A program made the translations under genes and the position numbers. Shown piece after piece: positions 11,216-20,433 of a DNA stretch of 64,000 bases. Position 1 is the first letter of the stretch. Each line of letters starts with the position of its first letter. Under the pieces are notes generated by a model that was not told where the DNA came from, made no database searches, and was given only the letters and a program-made list of their open reading frames with translations. This DNA is from Lichenibacterium dinghuense (lineage in GTDB: Bacteria; Pseudomonadota; Alphaproteobacteria; Rhizobiales; Beijerinckiaceae), in NCBI RefSeq assembly GCF_021730615.1, contig NZ_JAJLMN010000001.1, positions 2,429,501 through 2,493,500 of the forward strand, read 5' to 3'.

Positions 11216-12625
11216 TCACGCCGCCGCCCGCGCGCCCTCCAGCGCGGCGAGCAGCCCCGGCACCGAGCGGGCGAGGTGGCGGGTGATGTCGGGCTCGCCG
11301 GTCATCTCGCCGAACGAGCCGCGCGTGATCGGCCCGAAGGCGCGCAAGGTGTCCGAGGCCGCGCCCCGGCCGTCGAGCAGCCGCCCCTCGGGGTCGACCG
11401 CGACCCCCGCGCCGACGCCGTCCGGCCGCGCGAGGCCGGCCTCCACGAGCCCGCGCAGCAGCGGGTCGGCCCGCACCGCCGCCGCCGGCCCGGTGCAGAT
11501 CACGGCGGCGTCGAAGAGGCGCCGCCCCGTCCCGCCGAGCTCCGCCGCGAGCCGCCCGCCCTCCGCGTCGATCCCCGTCACGGCCGCGCGCGCGATGGCG
11601 AGCCGGCCCTCGGCCCGCCAGCGCTCGACCAGCATGGAGGGCTGCGGCGCCGCGCGGAAGCGGTGGACCTCCCAGTAGGGCAGCAGCCGGCGCGCGACGC
11701 GGCGCTGCTCGGCCGCGGGCAGGGCGCGCCACATCGGGGTCAGCCGCGCCCGGAAGGCGTCCGCCACCTCCTGCCAGCCGTGGTCCGGCGACAGCCGCGC
11801 GATCCCGCCCCGCAGCACGCGCAGCAGCTCCACGGCGGTGCGGGGCAGGGGCGCGTCGGCGAAGGGGTCGAAGCCGTCCGGGAAGGCGCCCTGCGGCCGC
11901 GGCAGCAGCCCGCGGCGCGACACGGCCAGCACGGAACCCCGGTGGCCCGTGCGGTGGAGAGTCGCGACAGCGTCCAGCATGGTGAGCCCGGTGCCGACGA
12001 TCAGCACGGTGCCCTCCGGCGGCAGGCGCCCAAAGGCTTGCGCGCGCCACGGGTCGGGCACGTAGCCCGGATGCGCCCGCGCGGCCTCGGATACGGGGCA
12101 GGGCGGCACCGGCGCGGGATGGCCGGTGCAGACCGCCACGGCCTCGGCGTCGAGGCTCCGCCCGTCGTCGAGCGTCACGCGCCAGCCCGCGCCGCGGGGC
12201 GAGACGGAGGACGCGCGCGCGCGGCGGTGGCGCAGCGCCGCGCGCGGGCCGGCCGCCCGCGCGGCCTCGGCCAGGGTCTCCGCCGCGTAGGCGCCGAACA
12301 GCGCGCGGGGCACGTAGTGTTCGCCGGGAGCCGCCGTGCTCCCCGCGTCAGGCAGGTGGCCCTGGGCGAAGAGCCATCGCGTGAGGTGGTCGGGCTCCTC
12401 GGGCAGGAGGCTCATCCGGTGGCTCGGCACGTTGATGCGGTGCTCCGGGTCCGCCGTGCCGTAGGCGGCGCCGCGGCCGAGCGCCGCCGCGGGCTCGACC
12501 ACGTCGATGCGGAGCGGGCCGGCCGCGACATCCGCCGCGTGGGCCCGCAGCGCGTGGATCGCCAGGGCCGCGCCGGTGAGGCCGCCGCCGAGGATGACGA
12601 GGCGGGGCGCGTCGCCTTGGGGCAT
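11216..12625 (-). CDS. FAD/NAD(P)-binding protein (oxidoreductase of PF13454 type)
   Basis: 469 residues. The N-terminal dinucleotide fold reads LVILGGGLTGAALAIHALR, with a typical HRINVPSHRMSLLPEEP segment that marks the FAD-NAD(P)-binding family related to N-hydroxylating monooxygenases. A second Rossmann motif (VLIVGTGLTMLDAVATL) lies near residue 210. Unlinked to a siderophore locus here, so its substrate is unknown. A GAGGAGT ribosome binding site precedes the ATG. Stands alone between a convergent oxygenase and a divergent transpeptidase. Confidence 0.75.
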   Translation of the reverse strand: MPQGDAPRLVILGGGLTGAALAIHALRAHAADVAAGPLRIDVVEPAAALGRGAAYGTADPEHRINVPSHRMSLLPEEPDHLTRWLFAQGHLPDAGSTAAPGEHYVPRALFGAYAAETLAEAARAAGPRAALRHRRARASSVSPRGAGWRVTLDDGRSLDAEAVAVCTGHPAPVPPCPVSEAARAHPGYVPDPWRAQAFGRLPPEGTVLIVGTGLTMLDAVATLHRTGHRGSVLAVSRRGLLPRPQGAFPDGFDPFADAPLPRTAVELLRVLRGGIARLSPDHGWQEVADAFRARLTPMWRALPAAEQRRVARRLLPYWEVHRFRAAPQPSMLVERWRAEGRLAIARAAVTGIDAEGGRLAAELGGTGRRLFDAAVICTGPAAAVRADPLLRGLVEAGLARPDGVGAGVAVDPEGRLLDGRGAASDTLRAFGPITRGSFGEMTGEPDITRHLARSVPGLLAALEGARAAA

Positions 12626-12838
12626 GGTGGAGACTCCTCACGTCCGCGCCGCCGCGCGGCCTCACGGGCCCCAGCGCTACCACGCCCCGGCCGGGGGCCT
12701 CCACCCCGTCCCACGATGGGATAGCCGGCCTTGCCGACCCGGCCGCGCATCGGCTATCCCCGGTCGAGCGGGACGTGCGCCGGTTGTCGGCGGCGCGCCG
12801 TCCCGCGGGTCGGGCCGCCGTCGGGAGCGTGGACGCAC

Positions 12839-13534
12839 ATGGTCGAGGACATCGCGGAGGCCGGCGCGGCCGCCCCGTTCGGGCGCCGGGCGGGCGCGCT
12901 CAGCCGCAGGTCGTTCCTGCTCGGCTCGGCCGCGGGGCTCGGCGCGCTGGGCCTCGCCGGCTGCGCGACCTCGGACGCCGCCTTCCTGGCCGAGGCCGCC
13001 AAGGCCTACGGCCCGCTGCCGGACGAGAAGTTCCCCATCCCCGCGGTCGACATCTCCAAGCTCGACCCGAAATGGTACCGCCGCGTCGTGCCCTACGAGA
13101 CAAAGGAGGCGGCCGGCACGATCGTGGTCGACCCCAAGGAGCACTACCTCTACCGGATCGAGGGCGACGGCACGGCGACCCGCTACGGCGCCAACGTGGG
13201 CCGCGACGGCTTCCTGTGGCACGGCGACGCTTATGTGGGCCGCAAGTCGGAATGGGCGACCTGGACGCCGCCGAAGGAGATGATCGCCCGCCAGCCCGAG
13301 GCCGCGAAGTATGCTCACGGCATGCCCGGCGGCCTCGACAACCCGCTCGGCGCCCGCACGCTGCACCTGTACCAGGACGGCAAGTACACGCTCTACACGA
13401 TCTACGCCAACAGCGACCCGGACACGATCGGCCACGGCATCACCAGCGGCTGCGTCGGGCTGCTGAGCCAGGACATGATCCACCTCTACGCTCGCACGCC
13501 GGTGAAGACGAAGGTGGTGATGCTGGAGGGGTAG
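12839..13534 (+). CDS. L,D-transpeptidase (YkuD-type) Tat lipoprotein
   Basis: 231 residues. The N-terminus has a twin-arginine motif (LSRRSFLLG) and a hydrophobic stretch ending in the lipobox LAGC with Cys42, so it should be a periplasmic lipoprotein exported folded. The catalytic segment IGHGITSGCVGL carries His199 and Cys205 of the YkuD family, which forms 3-3 peptidoglycan cross-links or attaches proteins to peptidoglycan. Rhizobiales have many such paralogues. The ATG at 12839 puts the signal sequence near the N-terminus. Confidence 0.9.
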   Translation: MVEDIAEAGAAAPFGRRAGALSRRSFLLGSAAGLGALGLAGCATSDAAFLAEAAKAYGPLPDEKFPIPAVDISKLDPKWYRRVVPYETKEAAGTIVVDPKEHYLYRIEGDGTATRYGANVGRDGFLWHGDAYVGRKSEWATWTPPKEMIARQPEAAKYAHGMPGGLDNPLGARTLHLYQDGKYTLYTIYANSDPDTIGHGITSGCVGLLSQDMIHLYARTPVKTKVVMLEG

Positions 13535-13543
13535 GGGGCGGCC

Positions 13544-14980
13544 TCAACCCTGTACCGGCACGCGGGTCGAACGGGAATTGAGGGCGCCCAGGGTCGAGGC
13601 GAGCCGCGCCGTCGCGACGCGCAGGTCCCTCGCCACCTCCGGATGCTGCCGCTCGTCGAGGGCCTCCGCCAGCGCGTCGATGGCCTGCTCCAGCTCGCGG
13701 GTCAGCACGTGCTCGCCGAGGCTCGACAGGGCGCGGCGCACCACGTCGACCAGCCGGAGCGCCCAGCCCTCGGGCACGCGGGGGAGCAGGGCCGCGACCG
13801 TCCGCAGCGCTTCGGCGAGCACCTGGGCCTGGAGGGACTCCGACGAGACCAGGATCAGGGTCTCGATCGCGTCGATGGCTTCGCCGGGCGCCGCGTCGGC
13901 GATCACCAGCGCGGACGCGGGGTCGCTCGGCACGTCGCCCTCCGCCGCCCAGCGGAACAGGATGTCGCGCAGGCTTTCGACGACGGCCTGGACGGGATCC
14001 GGGTTCGACTTCGACGTCGACCCCGTCGTCCAGCCGATGGTCGCGAGCTGGTGGATGCCGTAGGCGGCGTCGCCCTTGAGGTCGCGGTCGTCGTCGAAGG
14101 CGAGGGCCGCGAGGACGGCGCGCCGCACCTTCTCCCGTGCCTCGGCGTCGGGCGGCTCGCCGGCGGGCGCGCGGATCACCGCCACCCGCTCGTCGAAGGC
14201 GAGGTAGCGTCCGAGCGGCACCAGCAGCTCCACCTCGACGGGGCTCAACCCGCCGAGCGCGCCCTGCAGCCCGTCCGCGTCGATGCCGACGATGTGGCCT
14301 GACCCCTCGACCCGCACCGTGCCGACGACCGGCCAGTCCGGACGGGGCTTGCGCCTGCTCCTGCGCAGCAGCCCCGTCTGCACGGTCCGGGCGGCGAGCA
14401 CGTGCCGCTGGATGGTGCGCACGATCTGCCGCGGCCGCATCTGGTCGATGGTGTTGTAGATCATCACGACGATCATGCAGAGCGCGACCGCGGTGAGCAC
14501 GAGGGCGATCGCGGTGCCGAACACCGGGCGATGGATGCCGCTCGCCGTGACGAGGTTGACCAGCACGAAGACCGACAGGCCGATGAAGAAGCCGAAGTAG
14601 AACTGGTTGGCGCGCCGCATCAGGAACTGGTCCGTCACCTGCGTGGTGAGGGCCGACGCCCCCTGCTGCAGGGCGATGAGCAGCAGCGAGAAGATGATCG
14701 ACGTCACGGTGATGATGCTGGACGCCACGGTGGACAGCAGCGTGGCGAGCGACCCGCTGTCGCCGAGCAGCGCGCCGAGCCAGCCGAAGCCGGAGGGCAC
14801 ACGGCCATCCGACCAGGTCGTGTCGGCCCAGTAGATGAGGACGGCCGCCAGCACGAAGCCGAGGACCACGGCGAGCGGCACCGCCAGGAACTGCCCGAAG
14901 GCGCGCCGGAAGGAGGCGACGATCCGGAGCGGAATCTCGGCAGCGATCGTCTTCGGCATGGGCTCGGGTTCCAAGGTCAT
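13544..14980 (-). CDS. DUF2254 family membrane protein
   Basis: 478 residues. Four hydrophobic segments occupy about the first 180 residues (around 30-55, 75-105, 125-150 and 160-185), followed by a long cytoplasmic part with a LIALQQGASALTTQV block between the helices typical of DUF2254. Function unknown; predicted inner-membrane protein. Convergent with the L,D-transpeptidase gene with 9 bp between stops, and divergent from the metal transporter. Confidence 0.8.
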   Translation of the reverse strand: MTLEPEPMPKTIAAEIPLRIVASFRRAFGQFLAVPLAVVLGFVLAAVLIYWADTTWSDGRVPSGFGWLGALLGDSGSLATLLSTVASSIITVTSIIFSLLLIALQQGASALTTQVTDQFLMRRANQFYFGFFIGLSVFVLVNLVTASGIHRPVFGTAIALVLTAVALCMIVVMIYNTIDQMRPRQIVRTIQRHVLAARTVQTGLLRRSRRKPRPDWPVVGTVRVEGSGHIVGIDADGLQGALGGLSPVEVELLVPLGRYLAFDERVAVIRAPAGEPPDAEAREKVRRAVLAALAFDDDRDLKGDAAYGIHQLATIGWTTGSTSKSNPDPVQAVVESLRDILFRWAAEGDVPSDPASALVIADAAPGEAIDAIETLILVSSESLQAQVLAEALRTVAALLPRVPEGWALRLVDVVRRALSSLGEHVLTRELEQAIDALAEALDERQHPEVARDLRVATARLASTLGALNSRSTRVPVQG

Positions 14981-15249
14981 CGTGGCGCGGGCGGATGCGC
15001 GCCACCCATAACCGCCGAGGGCGGCCGGGCGTGCCGTGCTTCGCGCCGGAACGGGCGCGAAATGCGGGGCGCGGGGCGGATGCCGGGCCGAACCGATGCG
15101 GCCGCCGCACGTTGCTCGCGCGTCCGCGGGGTGCCCGGGCGGCGCACCTGCGGTTCGCGGCTCCCCTCCACGGCTCGCACGATCGATGTGGCGCGATCGC
15201 CACGGCCTGTCCGGCCCGATCGCGATCCAGTTCGTTGTCGGAGAAGAGA

Positions 15250-16206
15250 ATGGCAGGGGAGAGCACGGGGGCGATCGTTACGGCAGCGGGGGCCAACCTG
15301 GCGATCGCGGTCGCGAAGTTCGTGGGGGCGTGGCTGACCGGCAGCGCCTCGATGCTGGCGGAAGGCGTGCACTCGGTCGTCGACACCGCCGACCAGGGGC
15401 TGCTGTTGCTCGGCCTCAAGCGCGCTGAGAAGCCGGCCGACGAGGCCCACCCGTTCGGATACGGGCGCGAGGTCTACTTCTACTCCTTCGTGGTCTCGCT
15501 CCTGATCTTCACGGCGGGCGGCCTGTATTCGATCTACGAGGGCATCGGCAAGATCCGGCACCCCGAGGAGACCGGCGACGTCGACCTGTTCGGGCTCCAC
15601 CTGCCGGGGATCGCCGTCAACCTCGCCATCCTGGCCTTCGCCCTGGCCTCCGAGGGCTATTCCCTGTTCACGGCTTACACCTCGCTGCCGAAAGGCTCGG
15701 GCTCGCCGCTGTCGACCATCCGGCGCAGCAAGGATCCGAGCCTCTTCGTCCTGATCGCCGAGGACACGGCGGCGGTCGCCGGCCTGGTGCTGGCGGCGCT
15801 GGGCGTCGGTCTGTCGGCGCTCCTCGGCCTGCCGGTCCTCGACGGCGCCGCCTCGATCGGCATCGGCGTCCTGCTCGTCGCCGTGGCCTTCTTCCTCCTG
15901 ATCGAGACCCACGGCCTCCTGATCGGCGAGGCCGCCGACCCCGAGGTGGTCGAGGCCGTCCGCGCGCTCGCCCTCGCCGAGCCGAGCGTGCGGCACGTCA
16001 ACGAGGTGCTCACCCAGCACCTCGGGCCGTCCGACATCCTGGTCAACCTGAGCCTCGACGTGGCCGACGACGAACGCGGCGGCGACGTCGAGCGCCTCGC
16101 GACGCGTCTGGAGCGGGAACTGAAGCGCCGTCACGACAAGGTCCGGCGCGTCTTCGTCGAGTTCCAGTCCGGACCCGCTTCGCGGTCCGCCGACCGGGAT
16201 GGCTGA
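15250..16206 (+). CDS. Cation diffusion facilitator family transporter (SLC30A9-like)
   Basis: 318 residues with about six membrane helices. Metal-binding residues of helix II appear as His41 and Asp45 in EGVHSVVDTADQ, and helix V has AEDTAAVAG, the form found in the SLC30A9/ZnT9 branch rather than in FieF. A small cytoplasmic domain follows from about residue 225. Expected to export zinc or another divalent metal in exchange for protons. The start at 15250 has a purine-rich GGAGAAGAGA just upstream. Confidence 0.87.
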   Translation: MAGESTGAIVTAAGANLAIAVAKFVGAWLTGSASMLAEGVHSVVDTADQGLLLLGLKRAEKPADEAHPFGYGREVYFYSFVVSLLIFTAGGLYSIYEGIGKIRHPEETGDVDLFGLHLPGIAVNLAILAFALASEGYSLFTAYTSLPKGSGSPLSTIRRSKDPSLFVLIAEDTAAVAGLVLAALGVGLSALLGLPVLDGAASIGIGVLLVAVAFFLLIETHGLLIGEAADPEVVEAVRALALAEPSVRHVNEVLTQHLGPSDILVNLSLDVADDERGGDVERLATRLERELKRRHDKVRRVFVEFQSGPASRSADRDG

Positions 16207-16306
16207 GCGGGCCTCCACCACGCGCGCCGGCGCGGGTCCGCGGACCCGCTCGGGATCCTGCCCCACCCTGACAGCCCCGCGCGGACGCGCTAGTGGTCCG
16301 ACCCGA

Positions 16307-16323
16307 ACGGATGATCCATCCGT
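16307..16323. promoter_or_regulatory. Perfect 7-3-7 palindrome upstream of a secreted-protein gene
   Basis: ACGGATG-ATC-CATCCGT, 64 bp upstream of the start at 16387. It could be an operator for the tandem secreted-protein genes or a short RNA hairpin. No regulator can be named. Confidence 0.3.
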
Positions 16324-16386
16324 TTGGACAAGTCGGTGCACAAGGAAGCGCCGGACATCGGCCGAGACTGAGCTGGAGCTTCATCC

Positions 16387-16722
16387 ATGGCGTCCCGTTT
16401 CTTCGCCCGCGCGCGCTCGGCGCTGCCGGCCTTCGCGCTCGCTCTGGGCTTCCTCGTCGCGGGCGCCGCGCCGGCCCTGGCGCAGGATGACGATCCCCCG
16501 GCCGCCGATCCCGTGCCGAACGGCAACGGCTGCGCCGGGGTGATCGCCCGCTGGCAGGACTTCTCGGGCCGCGAGAACCAGGGCGGCCACATGGACACGT
16601 CCGTCTACGACCAGATCCAGAACGAGATCGACCGCGCCTCCCACCTCTGCGAGGCCGGGCAGGACGCGCAGGCGCGCCGCGCGGTGGCGGAGTCGAAGCG
16701 CCGGCACGGCTATCCCCCGTAG
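16387..16722 (+). CDS. Small secreted protein of unknown function (first of tandem pair)
   Basis: 111 residues. A clear Sec signal peptide ends near ALAQ at residue 36. The mature part shares with the next gene the pattern C-x3-I/M-ARWQ, then QN-x-IDRA-x-HLCEAGQ and an alanine-arginine-rich tail, with two conserved cysteines that may pair in the periplasm. No known domain recognised. A GGAG lies eight bases before the ATG. The 138 bp gap to the paralogue holds nothing obvious. Confidence 0.7.
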   Translation: MASRFFARARSALPAFALALGFLVAGAAPALAQDDDPPAADPVPNGNGCAGVIARWQDFSGRENQGGHMDTSVYDQIQNEIDRASHLCEAGQDAQARRAVAESKRRHGYPP

Positions 16723-16860
16723 GACTCGGCGCCGGATCGGCCTCCGTCCTTCCGCGGCGCGGCGGCGCGCGACGTCCGCGGGCGATGCGGGGGCGGGGGC
16801 GCCACCGATGGCCGGGGCAGCGCGTTGGAGGAGCGGACACCACCGGATCGGAGCTTCGGA

Positions 16861-17205
16861 ATGAACGTCTTCTCGCGGGCCGCGGGCGCGGGCAGCCTGT
16901 CGATCGCCGCCCTGCTCCTCGGGACGGCGGGGCCGGCCCTGGCGGCGGACCCGGCGGCGACAGCCGCCCCGCTGCCGGACGGCAACGTCTGCGCGCCGAT
17001 GATGGCCCGCTGGCAGGGCGCTGAGGCCGAATATTCCGCCCTGAAGCCCCCGGACCTCGACGCCTTCAACGTGGCGCAGAACGCGATCGACCGGGCCGCT
17101 CATCTGTGCGAGGCCGGACAGGCGGATCGGGCCGCCGCGGCCATGGCCGCCTCAAGCCGTCGGCCGCCGGACCTGAAGGACTTCAACGCGAAAGTTTCGC
17201 CCTGA
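16861..17205 (+). CDS. Small secreted protein of unknown function (second of tandem pair)
   Basis: 114 residues with a signal peptide ending near ALAA at residue 29. It repeats the core of the preceding gene: CAPMMARWQ, QNAIDRAAHLCEAGQ, and two conserved cysteines in the same places. Sequence outside these blocks has diverged, so the duplication is not recent. The ATG at 16861 is preferred over an in-frame upstream start because it places the signal peptide at the N-terminus. The C-terminus overlaps the convergent NUDIX gene by 23 bp. Confidence 0.7.
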   Translation: MNVFSRAAGAGSLSIAALLLGTAGPALAADPAATAAPLPDGNVCAPMMARWQGAEAEYSALKPPDLDAFNVAQNAIDRAAHLCEAGQADRAAAAMAASSRRPPDLKDFNAKVSP

Positions 17206-17917
17206 GATAGGCCGCCGCCGTCACCTGCACGGCCGGGCCGATCTCGGCCGCCGAGCGGATCACGTGCATGCGGGCCAGCTCCGGCTCGGGGTCGCGCGCC
17301 AGGAAGGCGTGGATGCGCTCCACCAGCGCTTCCGCGCCCTCGGGGGAGCGAACCCGCTTCATGAAGCCGACGCGGCACCCGTCCATCACCAGCGTCATGC
17401 CGGGGTCGAAGGCGAGCGCGGCGGGGTCGAGCCCGGTCTCCTCGCCGAGCTCGCGCCCGATCGAGCCCGCGATGTCGACGCGCCCGTCCCGCACGTCGCT
17501 CGGGTCCGGCGTGCCGGAGGCGAAGTAGACCGCGCCGGCGTTGGCCGTGTGGCCCCCCATCTCGCCCAGCACGAAGGCGCCGTCCGCCGCCTGGAGGCAG
17601 GCCATGCCGAAGCCGTTGCGCACGCCGGCCGGCGGCAGGCCGACGTCGCGCCAGAACAGGAAGGCGCTGAAGCTCGTCTCGAGGTAGGCGCCGCGGAAGG
17701 TGCGCCGCCCGCCGGCGTCCGCCTCGACCGCGCCGCGGTGCATCAGGAGCACGCGGCCGTCGAACATCCTGGGCTTGCGGGCCAGCGCGGCGGCCCAGTG
17801 GGCGGCGATGTCGGCCGCGCGCTCCTCGGCGAAGGGCCAGGGGCGGGGCTCGAACAGGCAGTCGACGGCGTCGACCTCCACGACCTCCTGCGGGCCGGCG
17901 GGCGCGCCCACGGTCAC
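17183..17917 (-). CDS. NUDIX hydrolase
   Basis: 244 residues from a GTG whose GTGA overlaps the stop of the upstream phzF-like gene, evidence for translational coupling; an ATG seven codons earlier (17938) is possible. The Nudix box is partly visible as SIGRELGEETGL, with REL-x-EE residues that bind the catalytic metal; the leading glycine spacing is not canonical. The N-terminal 100 residues look like the NUDIX proteins that precede such boxes in Rhizobiales. Substrate unknown, probably a nucleoside diphosphate derivative. Confidence 0.75.
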   Translation of the reverse strand: MTVGAPAGPQEVVEVDAVDCLFEPRPWPFAEERAADIAAHWAAALARKPRMFDGRVLLMHRGAVEADAGGRRTFRGAYLETSFSAFLFWRDVGLPPAGVRNGFGMACLQAADGAFVLGEMGGHTANAGAVYFASGTPDPSDVRDGRVDIAGSIGRELGEETGLDPAALAFDPGMTLVMDGCRVGFMKRVRSPEGAEALVERIHAFLARDPEPELARMHVIRSAAEIGPAVQVTAAAYLRAKLSR

Positions 17918-18795
17918 AGGCTGATCGTCCCGTCGCACAGGATCACGGCGCCGCCGCCGATCGAGGCGGAGGCGAGCGCGCCGCCTTCCACCTCCAGCCC
18001 GAGCCCGATCAGGCTCGGCCGGCCCATCGCCGCGCCCTGGCGGATCTCCAGCGCGTGGCTGCCGTCGGGCGGGGCGTCGAAGCGCATCACCGCGCCCGCG
18101 AAGGCGGCGGCGGCCGAGCCGGTCGCCGGGTCCTCGTAGACGCCCGAGCGCCAGGCGAACATGCGGGCGCGGTAGCGGCCGGGCCCGTCCGGCGCGTAGG
18201 CGTAGACGCGCAGCTCCGCCGGCCAGTGCGCGGGCCGCGGCTCCAGGCGGTCGACGGCCTCGGCGGAGGCGAGCGGCACGGTGGTGAAGGGCACGCCGGC
18301 CGACAGGAGCGCGGGCCGGTGGAGGCCTGAGCCGATGGCGGCGGGGTCGATCCCCAGCGCCGCCGCGAGGAGGGCGTCGGGCAGGGGTTCGCCGGCGCCC
18401 TCCGGCAGGCGGGGGAGGACGAAGCTCGCGCGCGGGCGGCCATGAGCGCGCCGCGCCGTGCAGTGGACGGGGCCGATCGCCTCCTCCAGCACGAGGCCGA
18501 GCTCGCCCCGGGCCACGATCTCGGGCGCGCGCAGCTCGGCCAGCAGGACGGCGGTGCCGACCGTGGGATGGCCCGCGAAGGGCAGCTCGCGCTCGGGGGT
18601 GAAGATGCGCAGGCGCGCCGTGTTCACGGGGTCGCGCGGCTCAAGCAGGAAGACCGTCTCGGCGAGGTTGAACTCGCGCGCCACGGCCTGCATGAGGGCG
18701 GCGTCGAGCCCGTCGGCCCCGTGCACCACGGCGAGCGGGTTGCCGCTGAGCGGCGCGTCGGTGAAGACGTCGAGCGTGTGGAAGCGGAGGCGCAT
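17914..18795 (-). CDS. PhzF family isomerase/epimerase-like protein
   Basis: 293 residues. The start MRLRFHTLDVFTDAPLSGNP is the family hallmark, with the catalytic Glu in NLAETVF (about residue 47), FAGHPTVGTA at about 75 and EDPATGSAAAAF near 240. Members isomerise or epimerise small aromatic or amino acid-like substrates; only a few make phenazines, and no other phz genes are here. Coupled to the NUDIX gene by a four-base overlap. Confidence 0.88.
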   Translation of the reverse strand: MRLRFHTLDVFTDAPLSGNPLAVVHGADGLDAALMQAVAREFNLAETVFLLEPRDPVNTARLRIFTPERELPFAGHPTVGTAVLLAELRAPEIVARGELGLVLEEAIGPVHCTARRAHGRPRASFVLPRLPEGAGEPLPDALLAAALGIDPAAIGSGLHRPALLSAGVPFTTVPLASAEAVDRLEPRPAHWPAELRVYAYAPDGPGRYRARMFAWRSGVYEDPATGSAAAAFAGAVMRFDAPPDGSHALEIRQGAAMGRPSLIGLGLEVEGGALASASIGGGAVILCDGTISL

Positions 18796-18828
18796 GGCGC
18801 CCCCCGTACCACGCCGGCGCCGGAAACG

Positions 18829-18852
18829 AAAAAGGCGGCCCGGAGGCCGCCT
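18829..18852 (-). terminator. Rho-independent terminator of dps
   Basis: In the leftward direction AGGCGGCC-TCCG-GGCCGCCT is followed by TTTTT. It lies 23 bp after the dps stop and before the phzF-like gene, separating the two transcription units. Confidence 0.85.
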
Positions 18853-18874
18853 GTCCTGGGTTGGTCGACCGGGC

Positions 18875-19402
18875 TCAGTGGCCGGACTGGTCGGCGCCCT
18901 GGATCGTCTCGAACAGGAACCACGTGCGCAGCTCGGTCGCGTCGATATATTCCTCGAGCAGGCTCGCGGTGGCCACGTCCTTGTGCTCATCGCAGAGTTC
19001 GTGCGTCTCGCGCATGGCGGCGGCCATCTTCTTGTTGTCGCTCATCAGCTCCTTCAGCATGTCGAGCGGCGACACGAAGGTGGAATCGTTCTCGCTGAGG
19101 TGCGAGATCTTGATCATCTCGCCCATGGAGTGGATGGTCTTCTTGCCGAGCTTGCGCACGCGCTCGGCCAGCGGGTCGGTGGTGGCGAAGATCGCGTCGC
19201 CGTGGTCGTCGAGCAGGCGGTGGTAGTCGCGGAAGTGCGGGCCCGTCATGTGCCAGTGGAAGTTCTTGGTCTTCGTGTAGAGCACGAAGGCGTCGGCCAC
19301 GAGCTTGTTGACCGAGTCGGCGATGGCCTGGCGGCCGTTGTCGCCGAGGTCGTTGGGGGTGTTCAGGGAGGCGGGGTCGGTGTCGCGGGCCTCGGTGGCC
19401 AT
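18875..19402 (-). CDS. dps: Dps family DNA-binding ferritin-like protein
   Basis: 175 residues. The ferroxidase residues of the Dps family are visible in KTKNFHWHMTGPHFRDYH and LLDDHGDAIFATTDPLAERV. Twelve subunits form a shell that oxidises iron with peroxide and protects DNA in stress and stationary phase. It forms a single-gene unit with its own terminator. The N-terminal 25 residues are a short flexible tail. Confidence 0.95.
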   Translation of the reverse strand: MATEARDTDPASLNTPNDLGDNGRQAIADSVNKLVADAFVLYTKTKNFHWHMTGPHFRDYHRLLDDHGDAIFATTDPLAERVRKLGKKTIHSMGEMIKISHLSENDSTFVSPLDMLKELMSDNKKMAAAMRETHELCDEHKDVATASLLEEYIDATELRTWFLFETIQGADQSGH

Positions 19403-19487
19403 GGTTCTCTCCTCCGGCGGTTCGGAAATGCCCCCTCACAATCGCCGCGGCGGACAGGTGTTCCCGCGCTGCGGCAGAAAGTGCCGA

Positions 19488-20336
19488 TCAGACCGGCTCG
19501 GGCGCGAAGGCCCGGCTCGGCCGCACGAACTCGTCCTGCGCGGCCACCAGCGCCAGCTCCCGCGTGCCCGCCTCCAGCGTGGCGCTGAGCAGGCCGAACA
19601 CCGCCGAGGCCGCGTGGGCGAGGGCGCCCGGCACCGAGCCCTCCTCGAGGTAGCGCGCGAAGAACAGCGCCGCCACCGCGTCGCCGGCGCCGTTCACCGA
19701 GAGCGGCAGCCGCGGCGTGCGGACCCGCCACGCGCCGCCGTCGCCGGACGCGACGAGGTCGAGCGCGTCGGCGGGCGTGGTCTCGCCGAGGTGGGACGTC
19801 ACCAGCACGGCGCGCGGCCCGCGCGCGTGGAGCCCCGACAGGGCGCGGGCGAGGCCCGCGGCCGAGCGGCTCTCGCCGCCGCACAGGAGGTCGAGCTCGA
19901 ACTGGTTGGGCGTGAGGACGTCGGCGGCCGGCAGCGCGCGCTCGCGCATGAAGTCCGCGATCCCCGGCCGCACGAAGACGCCCGTGTCCGTGTCGCCGAT
20001 CACGGGGTCGCAGCAGTAGAGCGCCGCAGGGCTCGCGGCGCGCACGCGGGCGAGGGCGTCGAGGATGGCGGTCCCCGTGTCGGCCGAGCCCATGTAGCCC
20101 GACAGGACGCCGTCGCAGCGCGCGAGGGCGCCGCGCTCGTCGAGGCCGAGCACGCAGTCGGCGATCAGCCCGGCGTCGAACACCTGGCCGCGCCAGGCGC
20201 CGTAGCCCGTGTGGTTGGAGAACTGCACCGTGTGGATCGGCCACACCTCGTGGCCCATCCGCTGCAGCGGGAACACCGCGGCCGCGTTGCCGACGTGGCC
20301 GTAGGCGACGTGGGACTGGATCGACAGGATGTTCAC
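19488..20336 (-). CDS. pdxY: Pyridoxal kinase
   Basis: 282 residues from a GTG with GGGAG upstream. The ribokinase-like fold shows SIQSHVAYGHVGN at the N-terminus, GYMGS near residue 85, CDPVIGD near 115, and the C-terminal NGAGDAVAALFFA with the catalytic base Asp. It phosphorylates pyridoxal or related vitamers to form pyridoxal phosphate in the salvage pathway. The upstream extension to 20444 lacks family similarity. Confidence 0.92.
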   Translation of the reverse strand: MNILSIQSHVAYGHVGNAAAVFPLQRMGHEVWPIHTVQFSNHTGYGAWRGQVFDAGLIADCVLGLDERGALARCDGVLSGYMGSADTGTAILDALARVRAASPAALYCCDPVIGDTDTGVFVRPGIADFMRERALPAADVLTPNQFELDLLCGGESRSAAGLARALSGLHARGPRAVLVTSHLGETTPADALDLVASGDGGAWRVRTPRLPLSVNGAGDAVAALFFARYLEEGSVPGALAHAASAVFGLLSATLEAGTRELALVAAQDEFVRPSRAFAPEPV

Positions 20337-20433
20337 GGCCGGCTCTCCCGAGGTTCGCACGCCACCGGCTTGCGGGATCAGCGCGGCGCGGTCAAACAGA
20401 CCGCTGGATCCGAGCTTCCGACCGAACGGGCCC

